A stretch of 12,351 nucleotides of DNA from NCBI GenBank assembly GCA_039178165.1, contig JBCDFL010000093.1, positions 1-12,351 of the forward strand, read 5' to 3'. Below, piece after piece: positions 1 through 7,510 of this stretch. The stretch comes from JBCBCP01 sp039178165 (GTDB lineage Bacteria > Pseudomonadota > Alphaproteobacteria > Rhodobacterales > Rhodobacteraceae). Position numbers and translations under genes: made by a program. The notes under the pieces were generated by a model. That model saw only the letters and a program-made list of their open reading frames with translations. It made no database searches and was not told the origin of the DNA. The number at the start of each line of letters is the position of its first letter. Within the stretch, counting starts at the first letter, position 1.

Positions 1-750
1 GCGCGCGATCTCCACCGCTTCGGGATCGAAGGGCGCGCCGCTGGGCAGTCCCGCAATGGCGCGCAGCCGCGACGCCCGCACGCCGGAGGACGTCGGCACC
101 TCCAGCGCGCCGAAGCGCAAGGCGGGGCCGGGATCGATCCGTAGATCGACGTTCAACTCGGACGCCGCGTGGCGGGCGGTGATGTCCTCCCGGGTGATGC
201 GCGCCTTGGCGTGGGACGCGCTGCGCCAGGCATCCACGCCGGCGCGCCCGGCCTCTACGATGACCTCCGTGCCCGCCGGGGCACCGGGGCGAAAACCCTC
301 GGGCAATTGCGCGCCCTGCGGCAGCGGCGCGACCCGGGCGCGGCCTAGGCGGAAGACGGGCCCTGCGCGCACCATAACCCGCACCGGCCGAGCCGCCGCG
401 CCGCGGTCGAGCGGAGTCAGGTTCGCGGCCTCCCGCCCCGCCAGCGTGATGGAGATTTCGGCGGCAAAATGCCCCTCTTCGTAGAGCACGGCGAGCAGGC
501 GGCCGTAATCGCCCTGCGCCAGCGCGATCACATCGCCCGGCGGCGCGTCCTCGGGCGTGCGCAGCACCTGCGCCTCCCCCCGGAGGCGGCTCGCCAAGTC
601 CTCGTTTTCGGGAACAAGCGTTAGGGTCTGAGCACAGGCAAGGCCTGCAAAACAGCACAGCAGCGTGTTGCAGAATGCCCGGATCCATCCGCCGATCTGG
701 CTGCCGCCTGGCATATCGCGCCGCCCCCGTGCCGTTCGCCCCACGGCCAT
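1..750 (-). CDS. tamA: TamA-like outer-membrane assembly protein, N-terminal part (runs off left edge)
   Basis: This minus-strand frame is open from 750 to the window edge (250 codons seen, no stop), so the C-terminal beta-barrel expected of the family is outside. After a short basic start there is a hydrophobic signal segment ending near ACAQ (about residues 38-41), so export to the periplasm and outer membrane is expected. The rest reads as POTRA-type repeats. GDYGRLLAVLYEEGHFAAEI resembles TamA/BamA POTRA segments, followed by V-x-AGPVFRLGRARV and later IDPGPALRFGALEV, the recurrent beta-strand pattern. TamA works with TamB in inserting outer-membrane proteins and in envelope lipid transport. 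The start is uncertain: ATG at 750 gives the longer form, while ATG at 714 (12 codons in, preceded by a G-rich stretch) gives a cleaner signal peptide. It is the next gene downstream of the beta-galactosidase on the same strand but functionally unrelated. Another Omp85-superfamily member is the main alternative. Confidence 0.83.
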   Translation of the reverse strand, partial: MAVGRTARGRRDMPGGSQIGGWIRAFCNTLLCCFAGLACAQTLTLVPENEDLASRLRGEAQVLRTPEDAPPGDVIALAQGDYGRLLAVLYEEGHFAAEISITLAGREAANLTPLDRGAAARPVRVMVRAGPVFRLGRARVAPLPQGAQLPEGFRPGAPAGTEVIVEAGRAGVDAWRSASHAKARITREDITARHAASELNVDLRIDPGPALRFGALEVPTSSGVRASRLRAIAGLPSGAPFDPEAVEIAR

Positions 751-842
751 ATCAGTCCCATAACCGCAGGCAAACGCCTTGGCCGCGCCTTGGTTCCGTT
801 TAGGTTGAAAATCGCTGGTGCACACGCCGTAAAGAGGTGCAG
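751..842. other. Spacer between the galactoside operon and tamA
   Basis: This 92-bp gap separates the stop of the beta-galactosidase gene from the tamA start on the same strand. I see no convincing intrinsic terminator and no good -35/-10 pair. The only local structure is a direct repeat of CGCCTTGG (about 776-783 and 786-793). Read-through from the operon into tamA cannot be excluded. Confidence 0.4.
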
Positions 843-2750
843 TTAGCCGCCTTCTGGGTGCGGGACGCGCAGGAAGCCCGCCCCCGGGACCGGCCCGTCC
901 GGGCTTTGCGCCTCAGCCGCGCCGTAATTGATCCAGTAGCGCGCGTCATGCGCGTCGCGCACGCGCAACCCGCCGGTGAGCGTCATGACCTCCAGCCCCG
1001 CCCGCGCGCAGGTCTGCGCCACAACCCGGTCCCAGCCCGCCTCGTCCAGCCAGGCGCCCAGATAGGCCAAACGCCCGGACCGCACGGCGACGGGCGCGCC
1101 TTGGGTGGTCAGCCATGCCTCCGCTGTGCCCTCCAGCGTCTCTACATACCCAGTGACCGCCCCGCCCCCGTCCAGCGGGCGCGGCATGTCGGGGCGCAGG
1201 CTCTCGACCCGCGCCACGACCGTGTCGAGGCCCGGTAGGTCCGGCGGCAACGGCACCGGGATGCACATATCGCCGTCCCGCGCCCCGCTGCGCGGACCGA
1301 TCAGACAGTCCGCACGGCTTTGCGCCAGCGCCTCCTTCAGCGCGTGCGGCATGTGCAGCAGCCCAGGTGCAAAGATCGCCTGATAGCCTACAAACGGCCC
1401 GCCAGGCGGAAGCACATCGACCGACAGGCCCGCCCGCCGCAGCGCGCAGTAGACCTCAAAGACCAGCCCGAAATAGCTGAGGCCCGCCCCGTGCGGCTGC
1501 ACCTGCCAGCCCGCATCGGCGTCGTAGTCGAAGATCAGTGCGACCGGCGCCTGGCGCGGCGCGGTCTCGGGCGCCTCTGCCAATTCCGCGGCCACCTGCA
1601 CGGCCTCTGCCAGGGCCGGCGCGGGCGCGCTGTCGGGGCGCAAGAGCCCCGCGTGCATCTGCTCCTGCGCGAAGGGCGCCTGGCGCCAGCGGAAATAGCA
1701 CACCGCCTCCGCGCCGTGGGCAAAGGCCTCCCACGCCCAAAGCCGTGCCATCCCCGGCAGGGGCGCGGGGTTGTAGGGCGCCCAGTTCACCGGGCCCGGC
1801 TGCTGCTCCATCACCCACCAGCGCCCGCGCCCAACGCTGCGATAAAGGTCGTGGTGAAAAGCCTGAAAGTCCGGGTCCCCCTGCCGCGCAAAGGCCGTCT
1901 GCCGCGCCGCATCGGCATCCACGCGGTCCTCCAGGAAACCCAGCGGGTAGCTGTCCCAGGACGCAATCCCCAGATCCGCGCCGACCGCGAAATGGTCGAA
2001 CTCCGTCACCCGGCCCATGTAATTATGCGCAATCGGCGCGTCGCTTTGCGCCCGGATCACCTCCACCTGCGCGCGGTTGAACCGCACCACCTGGTTCGAG
2101 CTAAAGCGCCGAAAGGCCAGCGCGTGAGCCGGGTTCGGCTCCGTCACCGTGAGGTTCGGCAGGCCCACATCGTCGAAACTGTCGTAGTCCATCGACCAAA
2201 AGACATTGCCCCAGGCCGCGTTCAGCGCCCCGATGTCGCCGTAGCGCGCCCGCAGCCAGTCCCGAAACGCCACCCGCGCCGCGTCCGAATAGCTGAGCAC
2301 TGTGTCGTGACAGCCATATTCGTTGTCGGTCTGCCAGGCCGCCACATGCGGATGGCGCCCGTAGCGCTCCGCCATCAGGGCGGCGATCCGCACCGCCTCG
2401 TCCCGGTAGCCGTCGTGGGAAAAGCAGTAGTGCCGGCGCGAGCCGAAGCCGCGAGGCCGCCCCTCGACATCCACCGCCAGCATGTCCGGATGCTTGCGCA
2501 GCACCCAAGCCGGCGGCGTCGCGGTGGGCGTACCGAGCACCACGCGCAGGCCCGCGGCGCCCAACGTCTCGACCGCGCGGTCCAGCCAATCCCAGCGCAG
2601 ATCGCCGGGGGACGGCTCCATCCGCGACCAGGCAAACTCGCCGATCCGCACGTAAGTCAGGCCCGCCTCTGCCATACGCGCCGCATCCTCGGCCCAGATC
2701 GCCTCCGGCCATTGTTCGGGGTAGTAGCAAACGCCGAGCGCACGCTTCAC
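843..2750 (-). CDS. GH42 beta-galactosidase, cytoplasmic
   Basis: This is a 635-residue protein, close to the usual GH42 size. It hydrolyses terminal beta-D-galactosyl residues; some family members also accept alpha-L-arabinopyranosides. The N-terminus GVCYYPEQWP is the family opening, and the TIM barrel covers about residues 1-370. The acid/base glutamate is E144 in WQTDNEYG and the nucleophile is E315 in WWVMEQQPGPVNW. Both are present, so the enzyme looks active. A middle domain (about 385-560, trimerisation type) and a small C-terminal beta domain follow. There is no signal peptide, so the substrate must be imported first. The start is GTG at 2748-2750, overlapping the lactonase stop as GTGA, which suggests translational coupling. 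It is the last gene of the catabolic operon. The family call is very secure; the natural substrate is inferred from neighbours. Confidence 0.95.
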   Translation of the reverse strand: MKRALGVCYYPEQWPEAIWAEDAARMAEAGLTYVRIGEFAWSRMEPSPGDLRWDWLDRAVETLGAAGLRVVLGTPTATPPAWVLRKHPDMLAVDVEGRPRGFGSRRHYCFSHDGYRDEAVRIAALMAERYGRHPHVAAWQTDNEYGCHDTVLSYSDAARVAFRDWLRARYGDIGALNAAWGNVFWSMDYDSFDDVGLPNLTVTEPNPAHALAFRRFSSNQVVRFNRAQVEVIRAQSDAPIAHNYMGRVTEFDHFAVGADLGIASWDSYPLGFLEDRVDADAARQTAFARQGDPDFQAFHHDLYRSVGRGRWWVMEQQPGPVNWAPYNPAPLPGMARLWAWEAFAHGAEAVCYFRWRQAPFAQEQMHAGLLRPDSAPAPALAEAVQVAAELAEAPETAPRQAPVALIFDYDADAGWQVQPHGAGLSYFGLVFEVYCALRRAGLSVDVLPPGGPFVGYQAIFAPGLLHMPHALKEALAQSRADCLIGPRSGARDGDMCIPVPLPPDLPGLDTVVARVESLRPDMPRPLDGGGAVTGYVETLEGTAEAWLTTQGAPVAVRSGRLAYLGAWLDEAGWDRVVAQTCARAGLEVMTLTGGLRVRDAHDARYWINYGAAEAQSPDGPVPGAGFLRVPHPEGG

Positions 2751-3565
2751 AGGATCACCCGATGCTCGGCCTGGCCCTTATGGGGCACGTCGACGGCAAA
2801 GGTCATGCCGTCGTGCCTGCCCTTCACCCCATCGGCGGCGGAGGTCACGTAGAGCGTGCTCAGATCCGCGCCGCCAAAGGCTGGGCACGACGCTTGCGAG
2901 GCGCCGATCTGCACCACCTCGCGCAACGTCCCATCGGGGCCGTAACACGCCACCCTCGACGCCCCCCATTGCGCATTCCACACATTGCCCGCTGCGTCCA
3001 CGACCGACCCGTCGGGGTTCAGCCCCTCCGCCCGCAGGTCCAGGAACAGCTCCGGCTGCTCCGGCCAGCCGTGCTTGTCGAGGCGCACGCGCATCACCCG
3101 CTTGCCGAACGTGTCGGTGAAATAGGCCAGGTCCCCGTCCGGCGCGAAGGCGATGGAGTTCGGGATCGTGATCGGCCCGAACAGCCGCCGCACCTCGCCG
3201 CGGTAGTAGCGGTAGATCGCCCCAGCATAACGCTCCGTCCGCACGCCCATCGTGCCGATCCAGAACCCGCCCTGCGGGTCCGCCCGCCCATCGTTCGACC
3301 GCGTGATGGCATTGCCGGCCTCCAGCGGCGCGATCAGGCTGCGCCGCCCCGTGGGGATGTCGAAGGTATAAAGCCCGGTGGCCGAGGCCATCAGCAGCGT
3401 GTCCGCGTCCACCCAGCCGGCGGCGGAGACATGATCGCCAAACCGCCACTCCGCCCCGTGGGTCAAGAGCCGCTTGCCCAGAATGTCGAACCAAAAAAGC
3501 TGCTGGCGCTCGGGGTGCCAAAGCGGCCCTTCGCCCAGGGCGCAGATGCGGTCGTCGTAGATCAT
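2747..3565 (-). CDS. SMP-30/gluconolactonase-family sugar lactonase
   Basis: This 272-residue protein has the size and repeats of the six-bladed SMP-30/regucalcin propeller. Expected metal ligands are visible: E12 in LGEGPLWHP, N136 in IPNSIAFAPDG and D185 in NPDGSVVDAAGN. The substrate-side pair N91-D92 lies in the conserved RSNDGRADPQGGFWIGTM block. Family members hydrolyse aldonolactones with a divalent metal. Between a sugar dehydrogenase, a KDGal kinase and two galactosidases, the likely job is opening galactonolactone to galactonate. Arabinonolactone or gluconolactone are alternatives that sequence cannot exclude. Both ends overlap neighbours: 4 bp with dgoK upstream (ATGA) and 4 bp with the GH42 gene downstream (GTGA). 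There is no signal peptide, so it is cytoplasmic. Confidence 0.9.
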   Translation of the reverse strand: MIYDDRICALGEGPLWHPERQQLFWFDILGKRLLTHGAEWRFGDHVSAAGWVDADTLLMASATGLYTFDIPTGRRSLIAPLEAGNAITRSNDGRADPQGGFWIGTMGVRTERYAGAIYRYYRGEVRRLFGPITIPNSIAFAPDGDLAYFTDTFGKRVMRVRLDKHGWPEQPELFLDLRAEGLNPDGSVVDAAGNVWNAQWGASRVACYGPDGTLREVVQIGASQASCPAFGGADLSTLYVTSAADGVKGRHDGMTFAVDVPHKGQAEHRVIL

Positions 3566-4428
3566 GTCATCGCCTCATAGGCCGCGCGCAGGCCCGCCAG
3601 CGTCACGTCCTGTGCGCCCGCGCGCGTCGGTGCCGCGCCCTGGGCGGCCAGCGCCGCGGCATAGTTGTCCGCCATGGTTCCGTCCCCGATCACCGCCACC
3701 TGCTGGCCCAGCCAATAGGGTTTCGCCGCCGCCAGCTCCGCACCGATCAGCAGGCCAGACAGCCGCGCCCGCGCCGCGTCCCCTGGCAAGTCCTCCAGCA
3801 GCGCCTCGGCCCGCAGGCGGAACAGCTGCGCCGCCACGCCCGCCGGGCGTGACATGCCGTCCGCGACGGCGGCATCGAAGGCCGACGCATCATGCCCTGC
3901 GCCGAGCGTGTGCCGCAGGATGGAGCGCTCGGCGAGCAGCGCGAACATCTCTCCGGTCAAAAAGGTCTGGAAGCTGACGATCTCTCCGGCGCTCAGATGC
4001 GCCCATTTGGTATGTGTCCCGGGCAGGCAGACGACGCCGTCCCAGCCGGGGTTCAGCGCCAGAAAGCCGGCGATCTGCGTCTCTTCCCCCCGCATGACGT
4101 CCGCGGGCCTTGCCTGTTTGACGCCCGGCAAGATGTGCACCCGCAGATTGCCCGCCGTGACCATCCGTGCCGCGCCCACGCCCGGCGGCGCGCAGGGCAC
4201 GGGAACATAAGGCGCCTCCGCCCAGCCCTGGCGCGCGCCGAGCATCCCGCAGGCGATGACCGGCCCGGTGACGCCCAGATCCCCGGCAAGCTCCGTGAGT
4301 GTGGGAGCAAAGCCTGCCGGGCTCAGAGCATTCATACCTTTGTCGGAGACGCGCACCGCCGCTGCGCGCCCCTCGGGCCACAGGCGCAGCGTGCTGGTCC
4401 CCCAATCGACGGCCAGCCAGCGCGTCAT
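3562..4428 (-). CDS. dgoK: 2-dehydro-3-deoxygalactonokinase
   Basis: This enzyme phosphorylates 2-dehydro-3-deoxy-D-galactonate (KDGal) with ATP to KDPGal in the De Ley-Doudoroff pathway. The 288-residue protein fits the family length. The N-terminus LAVDWGTSTLRLW (5-17) is the phosphate-binding loop of this sugar-kinase fold. VMRGEETQIAGF (111-122), LPGTHTKW (135-142) and FQTFLTGEMFALL (153-165) are family signatures. The frame stays open upstream to 4584, but that extension is Arg-rich, lies inside the dehydrogenase gene and precedes the natural MTRWLAVDWG start. ATG at 4426-4428 is therefore chosen; it overlaps the upstream stop as ATGA. KDPGal aldolase, often a neighbour or fusion partner, is not present in the window. 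Confidence 0.93.
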   Translation of the reverse strand: MTRWLAVDWGTSTLRLWPEGRAAAVRVSDKGMNALSPAGFAPTLTELAGDLGVTGPVIACGMLGARQGWAEAPYVPVPCAPPGVGAARMVTAGNLRVHILPGVKQARPADVMRGEETQIAGFLALNPGWDGVVCLPGTHTKWAHLSAGEIVSFQTFLTGEMFALLAERSILRHTLGAGHDASAFDAAVADGMSRPAGVAAQLFRLRAEALLEDLPGDAARARLSGLLIGAELAAAKPYWLGQQVAVIGDGTMADNYAAALAAQGAAPTRAGAQDVTLAGLRAAYEAMT

Positions 4429-5183
4429 ACGACCCCGCCGTCGACGACGATGGATTGGCCGGTGATCATGCGGCTGGCTTCCGAGGACAGAAACAGTGTG
4501 GCATCGACGATGTCGCGTGGGGCGAGGTGTTCGGGGATGCATTGCCGCGCCAAGTGGTCCTCTAGCCCCTCGGGCGTGGCCCACAGGTCCATCTGGCGCT
4601 GGGTCAGCACCCAGCCGGGCATCAGCGCATTGACGCGGATGCCATCCGGGCCCAGCTCGCGGGCCAGCCCGCGTGTGAGGCCCGTGATCCCCGCCTTGGC
4701 CGCGACGTAGCCGGGATAGCCCGCGCCCCCCATCATGTAGGCGATGGAGGAGAAGTTGACGATCGCCCCGTAGCCCGCCTTGCGCATCCCCGGCGCCGCC
4801 GCCTGCGCGGTGAAGAAGTGCGGCCGCAGGTTAATCGCCTGGCCCATGTCCCACTCCTCGACGCTGTAGGCGTCGACACTGTGCCGCGTGTCGTTCGCCG
4901 CGTTGTTGATAAGTCGGGTGATCGGCCCGTGCGCCGCCTCCGCCTGGGCCATGGCGGCCCTCAAAGCATCTACATCCGTCAGGTCACAGGGGATAAAGCG
5001 CGGTCTCTTCTTGTACTTTTCGAACATTTCGTCCGCAAAGCTGTGGGCATCCGAGCGTTGCACAAAAGCAACCTGCGCGCCCTGCGCCAGGAACCCTTCG
5101 GTCAGCGCCGCACCAATCCCGGCCCCGCCCCCGGTGATGAAGACCGACGTGCCCGCAAGGTCATGGAAGCTCGCAAAAGTCAT
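4425..5183 (-). CDS. SDR-family dehydrogenase, probable D-galactose 1-dehydrogenase
   Basis: This is a classical short-chain dehydrogenase of 252 residues. It has the cofactor loop TGGGAGIG (17-24), the NNAAN motif (93-97), N118, S146, and the catalytic Y159-x3-K163 in GYPGYVAAKAG. The C-terminal ITGQSIVVDGG is typical of the family. Between alpha-galactosidase, dgoK and a lactonase the likely reaction is oxidation of galactose to galactonolactone. Sugar specificity cannot be read from SDR motifs, so L-arabinose or another sugar remains possible. The open frame extends 12 codons further to 5219, but ATG at 5181-5183 fits better: it overlaps the melA stop as ATGA, has AAAGGAG about 8 nt upstream, and gives a normal SDR N-terminus. 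It overlaps dgoK downstream by 4 bp. Confidence 0.87.
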   Translation of the reverse strand: MTFASFHDLAGTSVFITGGGAGIGAALTEGFLAQGAQVAFVQRSDAHSFADEMFEKYKKRPRFIPCDLTDVDALRAAMAQAEAAHGPITRLINNAANDTRHSVDAYSVEEWDMGQAINLRPHFFTAQAAAPGMRKAGYGAIVNFSSIAYMMGGAGYPGYVAAKAGITGLTRGLARELGPDGIRVNALMPGWVLTQRQMDLWATPEGLEDHLARQCIPEHLAPRDIVDATLFLSSEASRMITGQSIVVDGGVV

Positions 5184-6502
5184 GCCGCACGCTCCTTTCG
5201 CGCCCAGGTCGGAAGCCACTCGCCATGGGCGATCAGCAGATCGTCCACGAGGCTGCGGATCTGGCGCAGGTCCAACTCGGCGGCGGTATGGGGGTCCATC
5301 ATCGCCGCGTGGTAGATATGCTCGGGCTCCTGATCAATCAGCGCGCGCACGGTCAGCTCTTGCACGTTGATCTGGCTGCGCATCAGCGCGATCAGCTGCG
5401 GCGGGATGTCCGTCACAACGCTCGGCTGCACCCCGTTCGCGTCCACAAGGCACGGCGTCTCCACCGCCGCGCCCAGGGGCAGCTGCGGGATCTGGCCCGT
5501 ATTCGGCAGATTGCCATAAGCGACATAGGGGGTGTCCGTGATCCCCGCCGCCATGATCTCCGCCGCGAATTCGTGGCTTTTGCAGACCTCCACCGCCGCC
5601 AGGTCGAAGTCCTGCCACTCCGCCGCCTGCTCCTCGCACCGCTTGGGGTACTCATCCAGGGGGATCGCGAAGCGCTCGATCAGATCGGGCCGCCCCTCCT
5701 TGATGAACCAGGGCACGTATTCGGCGAGATGTTCGGAGCTTTCGGTAAAGAAATAGCCCAGCTGGTCCATCACCTCATAGCGCACGCGGTTCTCGCAGCG
5801 CGGCATCAGCAGGGGCGGCTTGGGCAGGCGCCCGGCGCGGTAGCCCTCGCGTAGGGCAGGATAGAGACTGCGGCCCCCATGCTCCAGCGTCAGGAAAAAC
5901 GCCACATGGTTCACGCCGGCCACGCGGTAGCGGATATCGCCTTCCGGCAGGTCCAAATCGTGCGCGATTTCCTGCACGGTGTTTTGCACCGAGTGGCACA
6001 GGCCCATCTGGCGCAGCGCGGGGAACGCCTCGGCCAGCGCCCATGTGTTCATGGCCATGGGGTTCACATATTGCAGCATCAACGCGCCGGGGCACAGCTG
6101 CGCCATGTCGCGCGCGATGTCCCACAGGACCGGCACGGTGCGCAGCGCGCGCATAATGCCACCCACGCCCAGCGTGTCGCCGATCGTCTGGCGAAGGCCG
6201 TACGCTTTTGGGATCTCGAAATCCGTGATCGTGCAGGGCCGGTAGCCGCCAACCTGAAAGGCCGTGACGACGAAATCCGCCCCATCCAGCGCCCGCCGCC
6301 GGTCCGTCGTCGCGGTGATGGTGGCGCCCGCGCCGGTCTTGGCGACCATCGCACGGGCCACGGCCTCCGACTGGGAGAGGCGCGCGGAGTCGATATCCAT
6401 CAGCGCGAATTCGGCGTCCTGCAGAGCGGGGGCCAGCAGGCAGTCACCCACGATGTTGCGCATGAAGATGGTGCTGCCGGCACCGATGAAGGCGATTTTC
6501 AT
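5180..6502 (-). CDS. melA: GH4 alpha-galactosidase (NAD- and Mn-dependent)
   Basis: This 440-residue protein has full-length GH4/MelA architecture. The Rossmann NAD site is at the N-terminus (IAFIGAGSTIF, 3-13) and an acidic residue ends the second strand (MDID, 35-38). The sugar-contacting Asn lies in YVNPMAMNTWA (N147). The Mn ligands are Cys169 in GLCHSVQN and His199 in GVNHVAFFL. A Cys at this position is the alpha-galactosidase/alpha-glucosidase-type arrangement. GH4 enzymes hydrolyse by a redox-elimination route through C3 oxidation. With no signal peptide it should act on imported alpha-galactosides such as melibiose, raffinose or galactosylglycerol (substrate inferred). It is the first gene after a 158-bp structured spacer and has only a weak Shine-Dalgarno sequence, so its translation could depend on spacer structure. 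It overlaps the SDR gene by 4 bp. Confidence 0.94.
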   Translation of the reverse strand: MKIAFIGAGSTIFMRNIVGDCLLAPALQDAEFALMDIDSARLSQSEAVARAMVAKTGAGATITATTDRRRALDGADFVVTAFQVGGYRPCTITDFEIPKAYGLRQTIGDTLGVGGIMRALRTVPVLWDIARDMAQLCPGALMLQYVNPMAMNTWALAEAFPALRQMGLCHSVQNTVQEIAHDLDLPEGDIRYRVAGVNHVAFFLTLEHGGRSLYPALREGYRAGRLPKPPLLMPRCENRVRYEVMDQLGYFFTESSEHLAEYVPWFIKEGRPDLIERFAIPLDEYPKRCEEQAAEWQDFDLAAVEVCKSHEFAAEIMAAGITDTPYVAYGNLPNTGQIPQLPLGAAVETPCLVDANGVQPSVVTDIPPQLIALMRSQINVQELTVRALIDQEPEHIYHAAMMDPHTAAELDLRQIRSLVDDLLIAHGEWLPTWARKERAA

Positions 6503-6660
6503 TTCGGCTTATCCGACAAGAATTGAGGGCAGCGACCGGCCCGGCGGGGTGGGTGCGAAGCGCCCGCCCCGCTTTTCCGGAAGCAAACCTTCGGTTTGAC
6601 GGGGGCGGGTCGGGCGCTGCCCGGTGGTGCCCACCGGGCGAGTTCTTCGTTGAGAGACCA
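6503..6660 (-). promoter_or_regulatory. Structured intercistronic spacer between permease and melA
   Basis: In an operon otherwise packed to a few bases, this 158-bp gap carries several inverted repeats. Hairpin A has perfect 9-bp arms GCCCGGTGG and CCACCGGGC (6619-6627 and 6631-6639, 3-nt loop). Hairpin B is CAAACC-TTC-GGTTTG (6584-6598). Hairpin C pairs 6546-6556 with 6560-6570 (9 of 11 pairs in the minus-strand RNA, UUC loop). The segment 6563-6570 (CCCGCCCC) can instead pair with 6602-6609 (GGGGCGGG), so two mutually exclusive folds are possible. Likely roles are an RNA-stability or processing element, an attenuator separating transport from enzyme expression, or a dispersed repeat. No U-run follows any hairpin, so it is not a classical terminator. 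Confidence 0.6.
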
Positions 6661-7509
6661 TCACTTCACCGCCCCCAAGGTCAGCCCCGCGATAAAGTGC
6701 TTCTGCATCAGGAAAAACATCAGCACCGGCGGGATCGCCGCCAGCAGGGACGCCGCGCTGACCAGATGCCAATTGTTCACGAACTGCCCGTTCAGCGCCC
6801 GCACCCCGGCGGTGATCGGCTTGGCCCCCTCACCCTGCGTCAGCACATTGGCCCAGAAGAAATCGTTCCACACGAAGGTGAAGATCAGCACCGCCAGCGC
6901 CGCAATCGCCGGGCGCACGAGCGGCAGCACGACATACCAAAAGATCCGCCACTCGGTCACACCCTCGATCCGAGCGGACTCGATCAGATCGAAGGGCAGC
7001 GCCTTGATGAAGTTGCGCATGAAGAGCGTGCAAAACCCCGTCTGGAACGCCGCATGGAACAGGTACTGCCCGGCAATCGTGTCATACAGGCCCGTCTGCA
7101 CGCTCATATCCCGCACCGGCACCATCAGGATCTGGAAGGGCACGAAGTTGCCCGCCACGAACAGGAAAAACAGCGGCAGCGCGACGCGGAAGCGGTAGAT
7201 CGCCAGCGCATATCCCGCCAGACACGCCAGCGCGACGGAGATCAGCGTGGCCGGGATCGTGATGGCAAACGAGTTCAGCAGGTACATCGCCGCCTGGCTC
7301 TGCGTGAAGACGGCAGTGTAGTTCGCAAAAAGCTCGAACGACGAGGGCCAGCCAAACACATTGCCCGCATTGATGTCCGAGCCGGGCCGGATCGAGGTCA
7401 GAAAGATCGCGATCAGCGGCAGCAGCCAAATCAGCAGCGCCACCGGCAGGAACGCCTGATAGGACAGGCGCGCGGCAGGGCCGGATTTCTCGATGGGACG
7501 GGGAAACAT
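6661..7509 (-). CDS. Sugar ABC transporter permease, MalG/UgpE type
   Basis: This 282-residue integral membrane protein has about six predicted helices, near residues 18-40, 77-104, 110-131, 143-165, 200-222 and 247-270. The EAA loop that docks on the ATPase is clear: IESARIEGVTEWRIFWYVVLP (176-196), with the conserved Glu, Ala, Gly and LP. This places it with carbohydrate-uptake type 1 (CUT1) MalG-like inner subunits. It forms the translocation pore with the permease encoded just upstream; the two genes are separated by one base (TAA-G-ATG). A GGGAGGGG ribosome-binding site lies in the end of the upstream gene. The imported substrate is inferred from the neighbours to be a galactoside. Confidence 0.95.
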   Translation of the reverse strand: MFPRPIEKSGPAARLSYQAFLPVALLIWLLPLIAIFLTSIRPGSDINAGNVFGWPSSFELFANYTAVFTQSQAAMYLLNSFAITIPATLISVALACLAGYALAIYRFRVALPLFFLFVAGNFVPFQILMVPVRDMSVQTGLYDTIAGQYLFHAAFQTGFCTLFMRNFIKALPFDLIESARIEGVTEWRIFWYVVLPLVRPAIAALAVLIFTFVWNDFFWANVLTQGEGAKPITAGVRALNGQFVNNWHLVSAASLLAAIPPVLMFFLMQKHFIAGLTLGAVK

Positions 7510-7510
7510 C

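Noticed and set aside
1320..2852. Long plus-strand open frame opposite the GH42 gene
   Set aside because: Same antisense effect: low-complexity Arg/Pro/His composition, no recognisable motif, and the opposite strand has both GH42 catalytic glutamates.
4429..4584. Possible N-terminal extension of dgoK
   Set aside because: The added 52 residues are Arg-rich, lie wholly within the SDR gene, and precede the conserved N-terminal phosphate-binding motif that normally begins the protein.
6546..6639. Rho-independent terminator before melA
   Set aside because: Strong hairpins exist but none is followed by a U-run in the transcribed direction, and the genes on both sides form one functional set, so it is reported as a structured regulatory spacer instead.
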